A stretch of 64,000 bases of DNA from Chlorogloea sp. CCALA 695 (GCF_003003885.1 NZ_PVWN01000009.1:62001-126000), one strand, 5' to 3'. Shown: positions 7,361-17,273, counted from the stretch's first letter. Notes: generated from the sequence alone by a model not told the origin. Numbers and translations are program-made.

Positions 7361-8600
7361 GAAACTCATACTTAAAAACTGGAAAAGTTATCGTCATGCT
7401 GAACTATTCATCGATCCACTAACAGTTTTAATTGGTACAAATGCTAGTGGAAAATCAAACGCTCTTGATGGGTTAGAGTTTCTAAATAGAACTGCATTAG
7501 GGAAAGAGATTCAAGCAGCTTTATTAGGTAATGAAATACTTTCTGCTATTCGGGGTGGTGTAGAATGGGCAGCATTTAAACCTGAAAGCCAGTTTACATT
7601 AGAAGTATTAGTTCAAGGTAGCAATGAGCGGGTAGACTACTTCTACAGCATTACTGTAGAAACCAAACCTCGCGTTCAACTTTTAGCTGAGTCTCTAGTA
7701 AGAATTACAAAAAGACCAAAAACAGACAAAAATCCTCATAAAATTTCCTTGTTTCAAACGGATATATCCTCACCAGATAGTCCTAGTATAGTTGCACGAC
7801 TTTACAATACGAAGAAGGGTAAGCCTAAAGAGGTAAGAAGATCTAATTCTATACTAAGTCAGCTAACAGGTTTAGCTTCTATTTCTCAAGAAATTACTGA
7901 AGGTATCAGTATAGTTTCCCAAGTTTTACAAAACATTTTTATTCTAGATCCTATTCCTTCAAAAATGCGCTCTTATTCACCTTTATCTGACCATATACTT
8001 AGCGATGCTTCTAATATTGCTGGTATATTAGCAGCTTTAGAGGAACCAGAAAAAAGCCAAGTAGAAACAGAAATAACTAAATATGTGACAGATTTACCAG
8101 AACGAGATATTCAAAAATTATGGGCAGAACCAGTAGGTAAATTTAATAGTGATGCAATGCTGTATTGTCAAGAAATGTGGGTACAAAATCAAAAACCTAC
8201 ACTTATAGATGCGCGAGGGATGTCTGATGGAACGTTGAGATTTTTAGCAATTCTTACCACCCTATTAACACGAACAGAAAATAGTCAAGTAGTAATTGAA
8301 GAAGTAGACAATGGGCTTCATCCATCCCGTTCGGAGTTGCTGATAAAGATGCTTCGAGAAATAGGAGAACGCAGGCAAATTGATATATTAATTACAACTC
8401 ACAATCCAGCTTTATTAGATGCTTTAGGTTCAGAAATAGTACCTTTTGTAGTTGTAGCGCACCGGGATAGTGAAACGGGAGAAAGTAAGTTGACGCTGCT
8501 TGAAGATATTGAAAACTTACCTAAGTTAATGGCATCGGGAACCTTGGGTAAAATAACATCCCAAGGTTCTCTAGAAAAAAGCCTTTCTAGTGTTAATTAG
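7353..8600 (+). CDS. AAA (SMC/OLD-like) ATP-binding protein
   Basis: The 415-residue protein starts LKKLILKNWKSYRHAELFIDPLTVLIG, the typical N terminus of the RecF/OLD-like AAA_15/AAA_21 ATPases. Walker A is G28-TNASGK-S35, a signature-like SDGTLRFLAIL follows near 290, Walker B is VVIEEVDNGLHPS near 313-324, and ITTHNPALLDAL is the H-loop region. No TOPRIM domain is fused, so it is not a full OLD nuclease. It overlaps the Nudix gene by 8 bp and is followed after 8 bp by a PIN-domain gene. ATPase plus nuclease pairs of this form are a recurrent design of anti-phage modules; that role is inference here. No GCGATCGC occurs in it. Confidence 0.88.
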   Translation: MLKKLILKNWKSYRHAELFIDPLTVLIGTNASGKSNALDGLEFLNRTALGKEIQAALLGNEILSAIRGGVEWAAFKPESQFTLEVLVQGSNERVDYFYSITVETKPRVQLLAESLVRITKRPKTDKNPHKISLFQTDISSPDSPSIVARLYNTKKGKPKEVRRSNSILSQLTGLASISQEITEGISIVSQVLQNIFILDPIPSKMRSYSPLSDHILSDASNIAGILAALEEPEKSQVETEITKYVTDLPERDIQKLWAEPVGKFNSDAMLYCQEMWVQNQKPTLIDARGMSDGTLRFLAILTTLLTRTENSQVVIEEVDNGLHPSRSELLIKMLREIGERRQIDILITTHNPALLDALGSEIVPFVVVAHRDSETGESKLTLLEDIENLPKLMASGTLGKITSQGSLEKSLSSVN

Positions 8601-8608
8601 CTACAACT

Positions 8609-9121
8609 ATGAAGAAAGTGCTAATTATTGACACTTCTATTCTGTGTGTTTATTTAGAAGTTCCTGGAAAAGACACTTGTGGGTCTGACAAAGACCGATG
8701 GAATAAACAGCGCGTTGATGACTTATTAAAAAAAGAAATACAAAAATCAACAATATTTGTGCTTCCCTTAGCTGCAATTATAGAAACTGGCAATCACATC
8801 GCCCAATCTGTAACAGAACACCGCTACAAAATAGCTCAAGATTTGGCTGAAATTATCCTCAAAACAGCAAAAGAAGAAACCCCCTGGGCAGCATTTACTG
8901 AACAATCAGTTCTTTGGGATATACAAGGACTAAAAAATTTAGCGGTGGAATGGCCCGAACTAGCAGCGCAAAAAATTTCTATCGGCGATGCTACCATCAA
9001 ATCTGTAGCCGATTACTACGCTAAAACGGGTTTAGAAGTAGAGATACTAACGGGCGATGCGGGACTGAAGGCTTACCAGCCAGTAACTCCAGTTTCAACT
9101 CCTCGCCGTCGGAGAAGTTAA
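8609..9121 (+). CDS. PIN-domain-like nuclease, partner of the AAA ATPase
   Basis: The protein of 170 residues begins KKVLIIDTSIL, with D8 at the end of the first strand, and has further acidic positions E59 (AAIIETGNH), D127 (ISIGDATIKSVADYY) and D150 (EILTGDAGLKAY). This D-E-D-D layout matches the metal-binding set of PIN-domain ribonucleases such as VapC toxins. The tail is basic (TPRRRRS). It begins 8 bp after the ATPase gene and ends 31 bp before the aminotransferase gene. An RNA-cleaving effector switched by the ATPase is a reasonable hypothesis. I do not recognise a named family, and fold assignment is from motifs only. Confidence 0.7.
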   Translation: MKKVLIIDTSILCVYLEVPGKDTCGSDKDRWNKQRVDDLLKKEIQKSTIFVLPLAAIIETGNHIAQSVTEHRYKIAQDLAEIILKTAKEETPWAAFTEQSVLWDIQGLKNLAVEWPELAAQKISIGDATIKSVADYYAKTGLEVEILTGDAGLKAYQPVTPVSTPRRRRS

Positions 9122-9152
9122 CACTTGATTTTTCACTAAAACTAACGATTAA

Positions 9153-10034
9153 ATGAATTTTACTCCTGCCGCGATCGCCTGGCACAATGGTAAACTTGTC
9201 GAACGCGAACAAGCTGCCCCATCCATCGCCAGCCATTCTCTACATTTAGGTGTTGGCGTGTTTGATGGCATTATGGCTTACTGCAATAGCGATTGTTATT
9301 ACATCCATCGTCTAGAAGCTCATTTAGACCGTTTGCGTTATGGCTCGTTGCAGATGGGATTAAAATTTGATTGGTCAAATAAGGAGCTAGAATCGGGACT
9401 ATTGAGTTTATTGGACTCAATACCGCCGAATAATTACTACATCCGCCCAATTGTCTACCGTAGCGGAGCCTATCTCAACTTTAGCGATGATATGCCTGTA
9501 GATGTGACTATTTTGGCAGTAACTATCGCCCGTGACGAAGCTACACCCCTTACTTGTCATATTTCAAAATACGAGCGCGTTTCTAGCAAAGCAATTCCGG
9601 TAACGTGGAAGATATGCGGAACTTATGTAAATAGCTACCTTAGTCGCCGTGCTGCTCAAAGTGAAGGTTTTAATGATGCCATAATGCTTGATGGGGATGG
9701 TTTAATTACTGAAGCCACCGCCGCTAATATTTTTTTCTTGCAATCTAACGCCGTTGTTACACCAGCACTTAATGCTAATATTTTTCCTGGGATTACCCGC
9801 GCTACGTTACTAGACATAGCTAAGTCAATAAATATTGAAGTAGTAGAGCGCGATATTTTACCTAATGAATTAGGAAGCTTTGAGGGCGCTTTCTTAGCTG
9901 CAACTATGATGGAATTGAAGCCCGTAGCCAGCATTGAAAACCATAAATACAATACCTGTAACCATTCACTGTTTAAGCATTTTTTGCAAGAATTTCGCCA
10001 AATTACCCACCAAAAGCCCAAAAATCTTAGTTAA
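9153..10034 (+). CDS. Class IV aminotransferase (branched-chain amino acid type)
   Basis: A PLP-dependent fold-type IV enzyme of 293 residues. The Schiff-base lysine is K153 in TWKICGTYVNSYLSRR, matching the RAKAGGHYVNS region of branched-chain aminotransferases. The N-terminal HSLHLGVGVFDGI and the phosphate-binding DGLITEATAANIF and FPGITR blocks are also present. IlvE is the likeliest activity, but D-amino-acid aminotransferase and aminodeoxychorismate lyase share these motifs, so no symbol is given. It follows the AAA-PIN cluster on the same strand and regains HIP1 sites at its start. Confidence 0.88.
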   Translation: MNFTPAAIAWHNGKLVEREQAAPSIASHSLHLGVGVFDGIMAYCNSDCYYIHRLEAHLDRLRYGSLQMGLKFDWSNKELESGLLSLLDSIPPNNYYIRPIVYRSGAYLNFSDDMPVDVTILAVTIARDEATPLTCHISKYERVSSKAIPVTWKICGTYVNSYLSRRAAQSEGFNDAIMLDGDGLITEATAANIFFLQSNAVVTPALNANIFPGITRATLLDIAKSINIEVVERDILPNELGSFEGAFLAATMMELKPVASIENHKYNTCNHSLFKHFLQEFRQITHQKPKNLS

Positions 10035-10129
10035 CTGTTTAACAAATCCTTTCTTTTCGGTCGCGTAAGCGCCACAGCAATTAAATCCATGCGATAAAGT
10101 CAATATTGAGCAAACTGCAACCTCTAGTC

Positions 10130-12733
10130 ATGAACGTTTCCTCCTCTCCATCATCGCCAGACTCTAATCAAGGCGAACATACAATGCCTAACGCCGATTA
10201 TCGAGAGTTAGAGCGGAAAAAACTCAGCCCGATGATGCAGCATTATGTTGAAATCAAAGAGCAGTATCCTCACGCGCTGCTATTGTACCGAGTTGGTGAC
10301 TTTTTTGAAGTATTTTTTCAAGATGCTTGCACGGTTTCCGAGCAATTAGAGCTAGTTTTAACTAGCATTCAAGCAGGTAAAGAAATTGGACGAGTACCAA
10401 TGTCTGGCGTACCTCACCATGCCATAGACCGCTATTGTGCCATGTTAGTTGAAAAAGGATTTGCGATCGCAATTTGTGACCAAGTAGAAGATGCGTCTGT
10501 AGCGGCGGCGCAGAATCGCCAGGTAAAGCGCGAAGTAACAAAAGTCATAACTCCTGGTACATTATTAGACGAAGGAATGCTCAATGCTCGGCGCAACAAC
10601 TTTCTCGCCGCCGTTGTCATTGCTGGAGAACATTGGGGTTTAGCTTACGCAGATATCTCTACGGGGGAATTTCTCACTACTCAATCGAGTGGATTAGAGC
10701 ATTTAAACCAAGAATTGATGCGTTTGCAGCCGTCAGAAGTCTTATTTCCCACCAATGCCCCCGATTTGGGTAGTTTATTACGTCCAGGTGAGAAGTCCGC
10801 ACACTTGCCTAGCTGCTTGCCTAGCTGCTTTTGCTATGCCATGCGTAGTCAAACCCCTTTTACACAAGCCGAAGCTCGAAGTCGGCTATTGCAGCGCTTT
10901 AAAATGCGTAGTTTAGAAGGAATTGGCGCTGAACAATTGCCCCTAGCAGTACGGGCGGCGGGGGGATTGCTGGAATACCTAGAAGCTACCCAAAAAGAAA
11001 ACCCTGTAGCACTCCAATTATTGCGGACTTATACAATTACAGACTTTTTGATTGTTGATAGCCAAAGTCGTCGCAATTTAGAAATTACTCAAACTGTCCG
11101 CGATGGGATTTTACATGGTTCTTTGCTGTGGGCAATTGATAAAACCAGTACAGCAATGGGTGGTAGAGCTTTGCGGCGTTGGTTTTTGCAACCATTGCTA
11201 GATATTAAAGGAATTAAAGCGCGCCAAGATACCATTCAAGAATTAGTTGAAGATACGGCGCTGCGTCACGATTTAAGGCAACTATTGCGGCAAATTTATG
11301 ACTTAGAAAGGTTAACCGGACGCGCGAGTTCGGGAAGTGCCAACGCGCGAGACTTGGTTTCTTTAGCCGATTCTTTATTAAAACTACCGGAAATAGCTCG
11401 GTTAGTAGAAAATGCTAAATCGCCTTATCTGAAAGCTTTGCAAAAAGTACCGCCAATATTAGAGCAGTTGGGGCATCAAATCCACGCTCACTTAGTAGAG
11501 TCTCCCCCTTTGTATCTTACTGACGGTGGTTTGATTCGCAGTGGCATCAATTCTCAGCTTGACGAGTTGCGCCTAACTGTCGAACAAGACAAACTATGGA
11601 TTGCGAACTTAGAAGTTGACGAAAAAGCAAGTACGGGAATCCCTACACTTAAGGTCGGATTTAACAAAACCTTTGGTTACTACATTAGCATCTCGCGATC
11701 GCGCGCTGACCAAGTTCCGGCTCATTATATTCGCAAGCAAACTCTTACCAATGAGGAGCGGTATATTACGCCAGATTTGAAAGAAAAAGAAGCACGAATT
11801 TTGACGGCAAAAGATGACCTCAATCGCCTAGAATACGAAGTTTTTTCCCTTTTACGTCAAGAAGTTGGGGAAAGTGCGGAGATTATTCGCCATACTTCTC
11901 GCGCGGTGGCGGCGGCGGATGTATTGTGTGGTTTTGCTGAAGTAGCGGTTTATCAAAGCTACTGTCGTCCGCAAATGGTAGAAGGGCGAGAAATTAGCAT
12001 TATTGATGGTCGTCATCCTGTAGTTGAGCAATCAATCCCATCAGGGTTTTTTGTGCCAAATTCAACAATGCTAGGATGGGAAGCAAATAGCCAAGAAGTT
12101 CTAGAAAAGCCGGATTTGGTGATTTTAACTGGACCAAATGCCAGTGGCAAAAGCTGTTATTTACGGCAACTAGGATTAATTCAGTTAATGGCTCAAGTAG
12201 GTTGCTTTGTTCCGGCAAAACAGGCAATACTCGGAATATGCGATCGCATTTTTACTCGTGTAGGCGCAGTAGATGATTTAGCTACCGGGCAATCTACTTT
12301 TATGGTAGAAATGAACGAAACCGCTAATATCCTCAATCATGCTACGTCTAAGTCGCTGGTACTATTAGATGAAATTGGGCGCGGTACGGCAACCTTTGAC
12401 GGACTTTCGATTGCTTGGGCAGTGGCGGAGTATTTAGCCCAAGAAATTAAATCAAGAACTATTTTTGCTACTCATTACCACGAAATGAATGAATTAGCCT
12501 CAATGCTGCCAAATGTCGCTAATTATCAAGTGACAGTAAAAGAATTACCCGACCAGATTATATTTTTGCACCAAGTTCAACCCGGTGGCGCAGATAAGTC
12601 TTATGGCATAGAAGCGGGAAGGTTAGCGGGTTTACCGCCAACAGTGATTATCCGCGCCAAGGAAGTAATGGGACAAATTGAAAAGCATAGTAAAATTGCT
12701 ATCGGACTAAGAACACAAATTAACGAGTTGTAA
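10130..12733 (+). CDS. mutS: DNA mismatch repair protein MutS
   Basis: MutS binds mismatches and recruits MutL. Counting from ATG 10130 the protein is 867 residues. The mismatch-reading Phe and Glu lie in VGDFFEVFF near residue 55, the clamp and lever domains follow, and the ATPase domain has Walker A GPNASGKS near 668 and Walker [15 protein letters not shown] near 744, with ATHYHE after it. A TTG at 10106 would add 8 residues and an ATG at 10184 is also possible; the N-terminal extension is poorly conserved in cyanobacteria, so the exact start is uncertain. Confidence 0.96.
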   Translation: MNVSSSPSSPDSNQGEHTMPNADYRELERKKLSPMMQHYVEIKEQYPHALLLYRVGDFFEVFFQDACTVSEQLELVLTSIQAGKEIGRVPMSGVPHHAIDRYCAMLVEKGFAIAICDQVEDASVAAAQNRQVKREVTKVITPGTLLDEGMLNARRNNFLAAVVIAGEHWGLAYADISTGEFLTTQSSGLEHLNQELMRLQPSEVLFPTNAPDLGSLLRPGEKSAHLPSCLPSCFCYAMRSQTPFTQAEARSRLLQRFKMRSLEGIGAEQLPLAVRAAGGLLEYLEATQKENPVALQLLRTYTITDFLIVDSQSRRNLEITQTVRDGILHGSLLWAIDKTSTAMGGRALRRWFLQPLLDIKGIKARQDTIQELVEDTALRHDLRQLLRQIYDLERLTGRASSGSANARDLVSLADSLLKLPEIARLVENAKSPYLKALQKVPPILEQLGHQIHAHLVESPPLYLTDGGLIRSGINSQLDELRLTVEQDKLWIANLEVDEKASTGIPTLKVGFNKTFGYYISISRSRADQVPAHYIRKQTLTNEERYITPDLKEKEARILTAKDDLNRLEYEVFSLLRQEVGESAEIIRHTSRAVAAADVLCGFAEVAVYQSYCRPQMVEGREISIIDGRHPVVEQSIPSGFFVPNSTMLGWEANSQEVLEKPDLVILTGPNASGKSCYLRQLGLIQLMAQVGCFVPAKQAILGICDRIFTRVGAVDDLATGQSTFMVEMNETANILNHATSKSLVLLDEIGRGTATFDGLSIAWAVAEYLAQEIKSRTIFATHYHEMNELASMLPNVANYQVTVKELPDQIIFLHQVQPGGADKSYGIEAGRLAGLPPTVIIRAKEVMGQIEKHSKIAIGLRTQINEL

Positions 12734-12890
12734 AGAAGTGGCAGAGGTGGCGATCGCCTAGTTAAGATGGCATAAGTCAAAAGAAATAGTCACCTTTGTT
12801 ACACTTGATTACAGATTAGGTAATACGCAAAAGCAACGTGATAATTTCTAATCTGGTAAAAAATTAACCATTTTGAGGAGAACATCGCTC

Positions 12891-13097
12891 GTGGCAATTC
12901 AACACCAAACACTACCATCTAACGATTTAACTCGTGAAGATTTCAGCGAATATGTTGCTCATCTGCAATTGCATATGGCTTTGCAAGCGCGAAACCTAGT
13001 CCCCACCTTCAACAAAACTGCGGGAGATAGCCGCGAACAATTGCTACATCAAACCCAAGCAAATTTTGAAAAATTAGTGTCCCGTCAAGCACGTTAA
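12891..13097 (+). CDS. Small conserved cyanobacterial protein of unknown function
   Basis: A 68-residue, soluble, probably helical protein (VAIQHQTLPSNDLTREDFSEYVAHLQLHMALQARN at the start, ending FEKLVSRQAR). The GTG at 12891 is preferred because GAGGAG lies 10 nt upstream; the open frame reaches back to a TTG that overlaps that ribosome-binding site. I do not recognise a domain. It is followed by a hairpin terminator, so it is probably monocistronic. Confidence 0.65.
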   Translation: MAIQHQTLPSNDLTREDFSEYVAHLQLHMALQARNLVPTFNKTAGDSREQLLHQTQANFEKLVSRQAR

Positions 13098-13108
13098 GTA
13101 ATGTATTT

Positions 13109-13146
13109 AGACCTGGCAACTCCTGTCAGTTCCTTTTGTCAGGTCT
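13109..13146 (+). terminator. Hairpin terminator after the small protein gene
   Basis: AGACCTGGCAA (13109-13119) pairs with TTGTCAGGTCT (13136-13146) with one G-U pair; the downstream sequence is only moderately T-rich. Confidence 0.6.
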
Positions 13147-13251
13147 AATCTTAAAATCGCTCTTTAGATTAGCGGCATAAATACAGAAAGTCGTTAAAAT
13201 ATGGGTGCAGCATATTAACTAACTTTAGGCTGGATTGCAACCAGACGAATC

Positions 13252-14475
13252 ATGACTTCCGTACTTCCTCAAAATCTAAACGTTGTTATTCGCACGGTTC
13301 AACGCCGGGATATAGAAGGAATTGAGCGTCTCTGTACCGAATCCTTCGTTTCAGATAAGCCAATAGCAGCTACACAGAATCAATTAAAATTACTGCGTCG
13401 CTGGTACGGCTTGCTAAAGTTTTTAAATTTGTTTCCCAACCCCCTGCAATACCACTTTTGTATTTATGTCGCCGAGCAAGCCAAGCGCGTCCAAGGGACA
13501 ATTCAAATTTCGCCTTGCAACCGCACTCGCAGCACTTGGCGGGTAGAAAGATTATTAGTAGATGCTCAATCGGGCGCTCAAGGTGTTGGTTCAGCGCTAC
13601 TACGCCACTGTTTTGAAATGGTGGGCGAAGCTAGAACTTGGTTATTGGAAGTTGATATTAATGATAAAGATTCCTTAGCTGTTTATCGTCAAAATGGCTT
13701 TCAAACTTTAGCTCAACAAACTTACTGGGAAATTACCCCTAGTTTGTTGCAAGAATTGGCGTTGCGCGAACCCGATTTGCCGAATCTTTTGCCTGTAAGC
13801 AATGCCGATGCTCAATTACTATATCAACTAGATACCGCCTCAATGCCGCCTTTGGTGCGTCAAGTATTTGACCGTAATGCGGACGACTTTAAAACTAGCT
13901 TGCTAGGTGGCATTGTTCAAGCCTACCAACAGTGGTTAAATAAGCTTGAAGTAGTTAGTGGCTACGTTTTTGAACCCCAACGCAAAGCCGCCATTGGCTA
14001 CTTTCAAATTCGGATGTGTCGCCAAGGTACGCAGCCTCACGTAGCTACTCTCACTGTTCATCCCGCCTATACTTGGCTGTACCCAGAGTTATTGTCGCAA
14101 CTTGCTCGAATTGCTCAAGATTTGCCACCTCAATCTTTGCAATTAGCCTCGGCGGACTACCAACAAGAAAGAGAAGATTATTTAGAGCAAATTGGCGCGA
14201 AAAGAGTAGAACATACTTTGATGATGTCGCGCTCGGTATACCACAAGCTGCGCGAGTCTAAATTTGCCTCTTTAGAGGGATTGCAATGGTCAGAAATGTT
14301 GCAAGGATTTCAACCAGCCCGTAAACCAGTAGCCGGGGGAATGTCTTGGATTGGACAATCCAAACAGCAATTGTCGCCAATAGAAGTAACTAGCGAAGCT
14401 GCTAACTTAACATCCGAATCTAGCAGTTACTCGAATATAGAATCGTTGCCACCGTCAGAATTAGGCAACCAGTAA
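13252..14475 (+). CDS. GNAT family N-acetyltransferase, two-part protein
   Basis: At 407 residues this is more than twice the length of a simple GNAT protein. The first domain (residues about 10-165) has the acetyl-CoA-binding block VERLLVDAQSGAQGVGSALL with the Q/RxxGxG loop near residue 109, followed by DINDKDSLAVYRQNGF, the usual beta-5 to alpha-4 region. Residues 190-345 look like a second, degenerate GNAT-like domain (IGYFQIRM, ATLTVHPAYTWLYPELLSQLA, EREDYLEQIGAKRVEHTLMMSRS). The last 60 residues are low-complexity. The substrate is unknown. ruvX starts 13 bp downstream. Confidence 0.8.
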   Translation: MTSVLPQNLNVVIRTVQRRDIEGIERLCTESFVSDKPIAATQNQLKLLRRWYGLLKFLNLFPNPLQYHFCIYVAEQAKRVQGTIQISPCNRTRSTWRVERLLVDAQSGAQGVGSALLRHCFEMVGEARTWLLEVDINDKDSLAVYRQNGFQTLAQQTYWEITPSLLQELALREPDLPNLLPVSNADAQLLYQLDTASMPPLVRQVFDRNADDFKTSLLGGIVQAYQQWLNKLEVVSGYVFEPQRKAAIGYFQIRMCRQGTQPHVATLTVHPAYTWLYPELLSQLARIAQDLPPQSLQLASADYQQEREDYLEQIGAKRVEHTLMMSRSVYHKLRESKFASLEGLQWSEMLQGFQPARKPVAGGMSWIGQSKQQLSPIEVTSEAANLTSESSSYSNIESLPPSELGNQ

Positions 14476-14488
14476 CCACTTTATACCC

Positions 14489-14950
14489 ATGTTACCGAGG
14501 ATTTCTGCCCTGGGCTTAGATATTGGCAAAAAGCGCATTGGCGTAGCTGGTTGCGACGGTACGGGCTTAATTGCTACAGGCTTAACTACTATTGAGCGGC
14601 AAACTTTTACTCTAGATGTAGCTCAGTTTCAAAAACTGGTGCAAGAGCGCAATGCTCAAATTTTGGTAGTTGGTTTACCTTATACAATGAAGGGTGAACT
14701 AGGTTATCAGGCTAAACAAGTACAAAAACTAGCATCAAAACTTGCCCAGGTTTTAAACCTGCCAATGGAATACATAGATGAGCGCCTGACTTCGGTGGAA
14801 GCCGAGCAATTAATTAATTTAGAAAAAAAATCTACCCAGTTTATCGCCAAAGGGCTAATTGATCGCAAAGCTGCCGCAATTATCTTACAACGCTGGCTAG
14901 ACTTAAGACGCAGTAGTAAACCTTTACAGGTGGAGACTCCCCTTAGTTAA
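14489..14950 (+). CDS. ruvX: Holliday junction resolvase-like RuvX (YqgF)
   Basis: The RNase H-like fold protein of 153 residues shows the family's motifs in order: LGLDIGKKRIGVA with the first catalytic Asp near residue 10, VVGLPYTMKGELG near 70, YIDERLTSVEAE near 100, and DRKAAAIILQRWLD near 131. RuvX/YqgF is implicated in pre-16S rRNA 5' maturation and possibly recombination. It starts 13 bp after the GNAT gene and precedes DUF3727-mltG-yqeG, a gene order I associate with cyanobacteria. Confidence 0.93.
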   Translation: MLPRISALGLDIGKKRIGVAGCDGTGLIATGLTTIERQTFTLDVAQFQKLVQERNAQILVVGLPYTMKGELGYQAKQVQKLASKLAQVLNLPMEYIDERLTSVEAEQLINLEKKSTQFIAKGLIDRKAAAIILQRWLDLRRSSKPLQVETPLS

Positions 14951-15066
14951 CTTAATTGCCGTTAAGTTCGCATCCCGTGATATCCTGAAAGCTGACAAAT
15001 AGTACCTAAGAAACGCGCAAGTAATTTAGGTACTGTTAATAACAAATTGACAGTCCCCCATCGTCT

Positions 15067-15633
15067 ATGTTTCCATCCTCTGAAGAAAACGATCCAGCCC
15101 CAACAGCTTCCATCACCCTTACTGATGAAACTGGGCGAAGTCTTCCCTGTTATATCGAGCGATCGCTATTTGTTGGGGATATAGAATATGTATTGCTACT
15201 CCCGGAAGACTCAGCCATCGAAATTTTTGCTTGGCAGGGTGAAGGAGATGAGGAAGAAGCCGTACCAATCGAAGATGACGAAACTATTGACCAAATCTTT
15301 GCTACCGCCGAAGCTGTACTAGCTGAACAAAACTTGATCCTCCGGCGCACGGCTTTCGCGCTTACTGTCGCTGGCGAACTTCCCCCAGTGGAAGATGCGG
15401 AGCTATTTACGTTAGAAAGTGAAGAAGAAGGCTCAGAATTAGAACCTGAACAGTTGCAATTGCTATCAAACTTTTATCATCAAGAGCAAGAATACTCAAT
15501 TTATACCCCTCTTGACCCCTTACTTTTCTTCGCCAAAATGACCCCCACCGGAAAGCCAGAGCTACTTTCTCAAGAAGAATTTAATAAAATTCAGCCGCTA
15601 CTAGAGGAGCAGCTATTTGACGAGATGGATTAA
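15067..15633 (+). CDS. DUF3727 domain protein
   Basis: The protein of 188 residues is strongly acidic and begins with a DUF1292-like half (ASITLTDETGRSLPCYIERSLFVGDIEYVLLLPEDSAIEIFAW). The second half continues FALTVAGELPPVEDAELFTLE and ends YTPLDPLLFFAKMTPTGKPELLSQEEF, which I recognise as the DUF3727 family of cyanobacteria and plastids. In plants a DUF3727 protein is involved in thylakoid biogenesis, but no bacterial role is established to my knowledge. It lies 40 bp upstream of mltG and probably shares its transcript. Confidence 0.88.
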   Translation: MFPSSEENDPAPTASITLTDETGRSLPCYIERSLFVGDIEYVLLLPEDSAIEIFAWQGEGDEEEAVPIEDDETIDQIFATAEAVLAEQNLILRRTAFALTVAGELPPVEDAELFTLESEEEGSELEPEQLQLLSNFYHQEQEYSIYTPLDPLLFFAKMTPTGKPELLSQEEFNKIQPLLEEQLFDEMD

Positions 15634-15673
15634 TCGAGCTTGCAAATGTCGTTACTTAGGCAGTTAAATAAAA

Positions 15674-16720
15674 ATGAAAGTAATGCAAAAAGCTTTCAAG
15701 TGGTTCATAGTGTTACTCGTCCCAGCCTTGGGAATCGGTACTTGGCTGGGGTGGAATTGGTGGAATGGGGCAATTTCCCCTACCAAACATGATCAAGTAA
15801 CTTCTATTCAAGTTAAACCAGGAACTGCGGCGCAACAAATTGGTCAACAGTTGCAAGAAGCGGGAATAATTCGTTCTAGCCAAGCTTGGAGTTTGTGGGC
15901 GCGGTATTTGCAAAAACAAGAACCGAATGGAGGCTTTAAAGCTGGGAATTATGTCATAGTTCCCAATCAGTCTTTACCCGTTGTTGCCGCGCAAATCTGG
16001 AGGGGTGAAGTTGTGGAACTAAGTTTTACAATTCCTGAAGGTTGGTCTTTGCAGCAAATGGGAGCATACTTTGAAAAACAAGGCTTTTTTTCTGCTCAAG
16101 AGTTTTTGAGTGAAACAAGAAAAATTCCTAAAAGCGAATACCCCTGGCTACCTGCTAACTTGCCTCACTTGGAAGGGTTTTTGTATCCCGATACTTACAA
16201 ATTAAATGGCGATAGCGTTACTCCCGATATTGTTGTTAGGCAGATGCTCAACCAATTTCAAGTTGTAGCTTTGCCAGTTTACGAACAAGGTAAAAGTAAA
16301 ACAAATTTAAACTTATTAGAGTGGGTAACTTTGGGAAGTATTGTCGAAAAAGAATCTGTAATTCCCCAGGAGCGATCGCGCATTGCGGGAGTATTTGCCT
16401 CTAGGTTGCGTAAAGGTATGCTATTGCAAACCGATCCGACGGTAGAATACGCGCTTAATATTCGCCAAACTAAAGAAAAACCATTGACTTTTGCTCAAAT
16501 CAAAGTAGCAAGTCCTTACAATACCTACGTTAATCCCGGATTACCGCCTACCCCTATAGCAAGTCCTGGTATTGCTAGTTTGAAAGCCGCACTTAACCCC
16601 GATAAGACTCCTTATCTTTACTTTGTTGCCCGTTACGATGGTACTCATGTATTTAGCAGAACTTTGAGCGAACATACCGCCGCGCAAGTAGCTATTCGCA
16701 GACAAGTTTCAGCCCAATAA
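15674..16720 (+). CDS. mltG: Endolytic murein transglycosylase MltG
   Basis: MltG cuts nascent glycan strands and sets their length. The 348-residue protein has one N-terminal membrane span (WFIVLLVPALGIGTWLGWNWW), a LysM-like region (IQVKPGTAAQQIGQQLQEAGII) and the YceG catalytic domain with the Glu-rich site in SIVEKESVIPQERSRIAGVF near residue 224, then LQTDPTVEYAL and SPYNTYVNPGLPPTPIASPG. It faces the periplasm. yqeG follows after 19 bp. Confidence 0.96.
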   Translation: MKVMQKAFKWFIVLLVPALGIGTWLGWNWWNGAISPTKHDQVTSIQVKPGTAAQQIGQQLQEAGIIRSSQAWSLWARYLQKQEPNGGFKAGNYVIVPNQSLPVVAAQIWRGEVVELSFTIPEGWSLQQMGAYFEKQGFFSAQEFLSETRKIPKSEYPWLPANLPHLEGFLYPDTYKLNGDSVTPDIVVRQMLNQFQVVALPVYEQGKSKTNLNLLEWVTLGSIVEKESVIPQERSRIAGVFASRLRKGMLLQTDPTVEYALNIRQTKEKPLTFAQIKVASPYNTYVNPGLPPTPIASPGIASLKAALNPDKTPYLYFVARYDGTHVFSRTLSEHTAAQVAIRRQVSAQ

Positions 16721-16739
16721 ACTCTATTTAAAACCAACT

Positions 16740-17273
16740 ATGGCATGGAACGAATACTTACAGCCAGACTTGAATCTGCAAAGCTCGATTTTAAGTTTGA
16801 CTCCCGATATCATCAAGCAACATCAACTGAAAGGGTTGGTTTTAGATGTAGATGAAACTCTTGTCCCCACAAAAACAACCTCCGCCTCCCCAGAATTAAG
16901 AGAGTGGGTAAAAAGTATTAGCGACACAACTAAGCTGTGGCTAGTAAGTAACAACCTTAGCGATGTGCGGATTGGTGGCATTGCCCGTTCTTTGGATCTG
17001 CCTTATATTTTAGGTGCGGTCAAGCCTTCGGTGCGTAAGTTGCGACAAGCGGTGACGGCAATGGATTTACCTGTAGCCCAAATTGCTATGGTAGGCGATC
17101 GCCTATTTACCGACGTTATCGCCGGGAATCGGTTGGGAATGTTCACAATTTTAGTCGATCCTATGCTTGATCCGGGCGAGGCGGTGCGCTCTTATCCCGT
17201 GCGTAATTTTGAAGTATTAGTGTCTAAATTTTTGGGCGCGACCATTGTAGCGAAACAAAAAGCAACAAAATAG
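16740..17273 (+). CDS. YqeG family HAD IIIA-type phosphatase
   Basis: A haloacid dehalogenase-type phosphatase of 177 residues. Motif I is VLDVDETLVP with nucleophile D36 and D38, motif II is the WLVSNN serine, the lysine is in GAVKPS, and motif III is VGDRLFTDVIAGNRLGM. The substrate is not known; related proteins include phosphatidylglycerophosphate phosphatases, so a lipid role is possible. It lies 19 bp after mltG and ends the operon ahead of two hairpins. Confidence 0.9.
   Translation: MAWNEYLQPDLNLQSSILSLTPDIIKQHQLKGLVLDVDETLVPTKTTSASPELREWVKSISDTTKLWLVSNNLSDVRIGGIARSLDLPYILGAVKPSVRKLRQAVTAMDLPVAQIAMVGDRLFTDVIAGNRLGMFTILVDPMLDPGEAVRSYPVRNFEVLVSKFLGATIVAKQKATK

Noticed and set aside
7353-8600. 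Full OLD-family nuclease
   Set aside because: No TOPRIM domain follows the ATPase part; the nuclease function appears to be in the separate PIN gene.
10805-10828. Tandem TTGCCTAGCTGC in mutS giving a repeated LPSC
   Set aside because: The LPxxLPxxFCY pattern is normal at this place in cyanobacterial MutS, so it is probably not a recent duplication.
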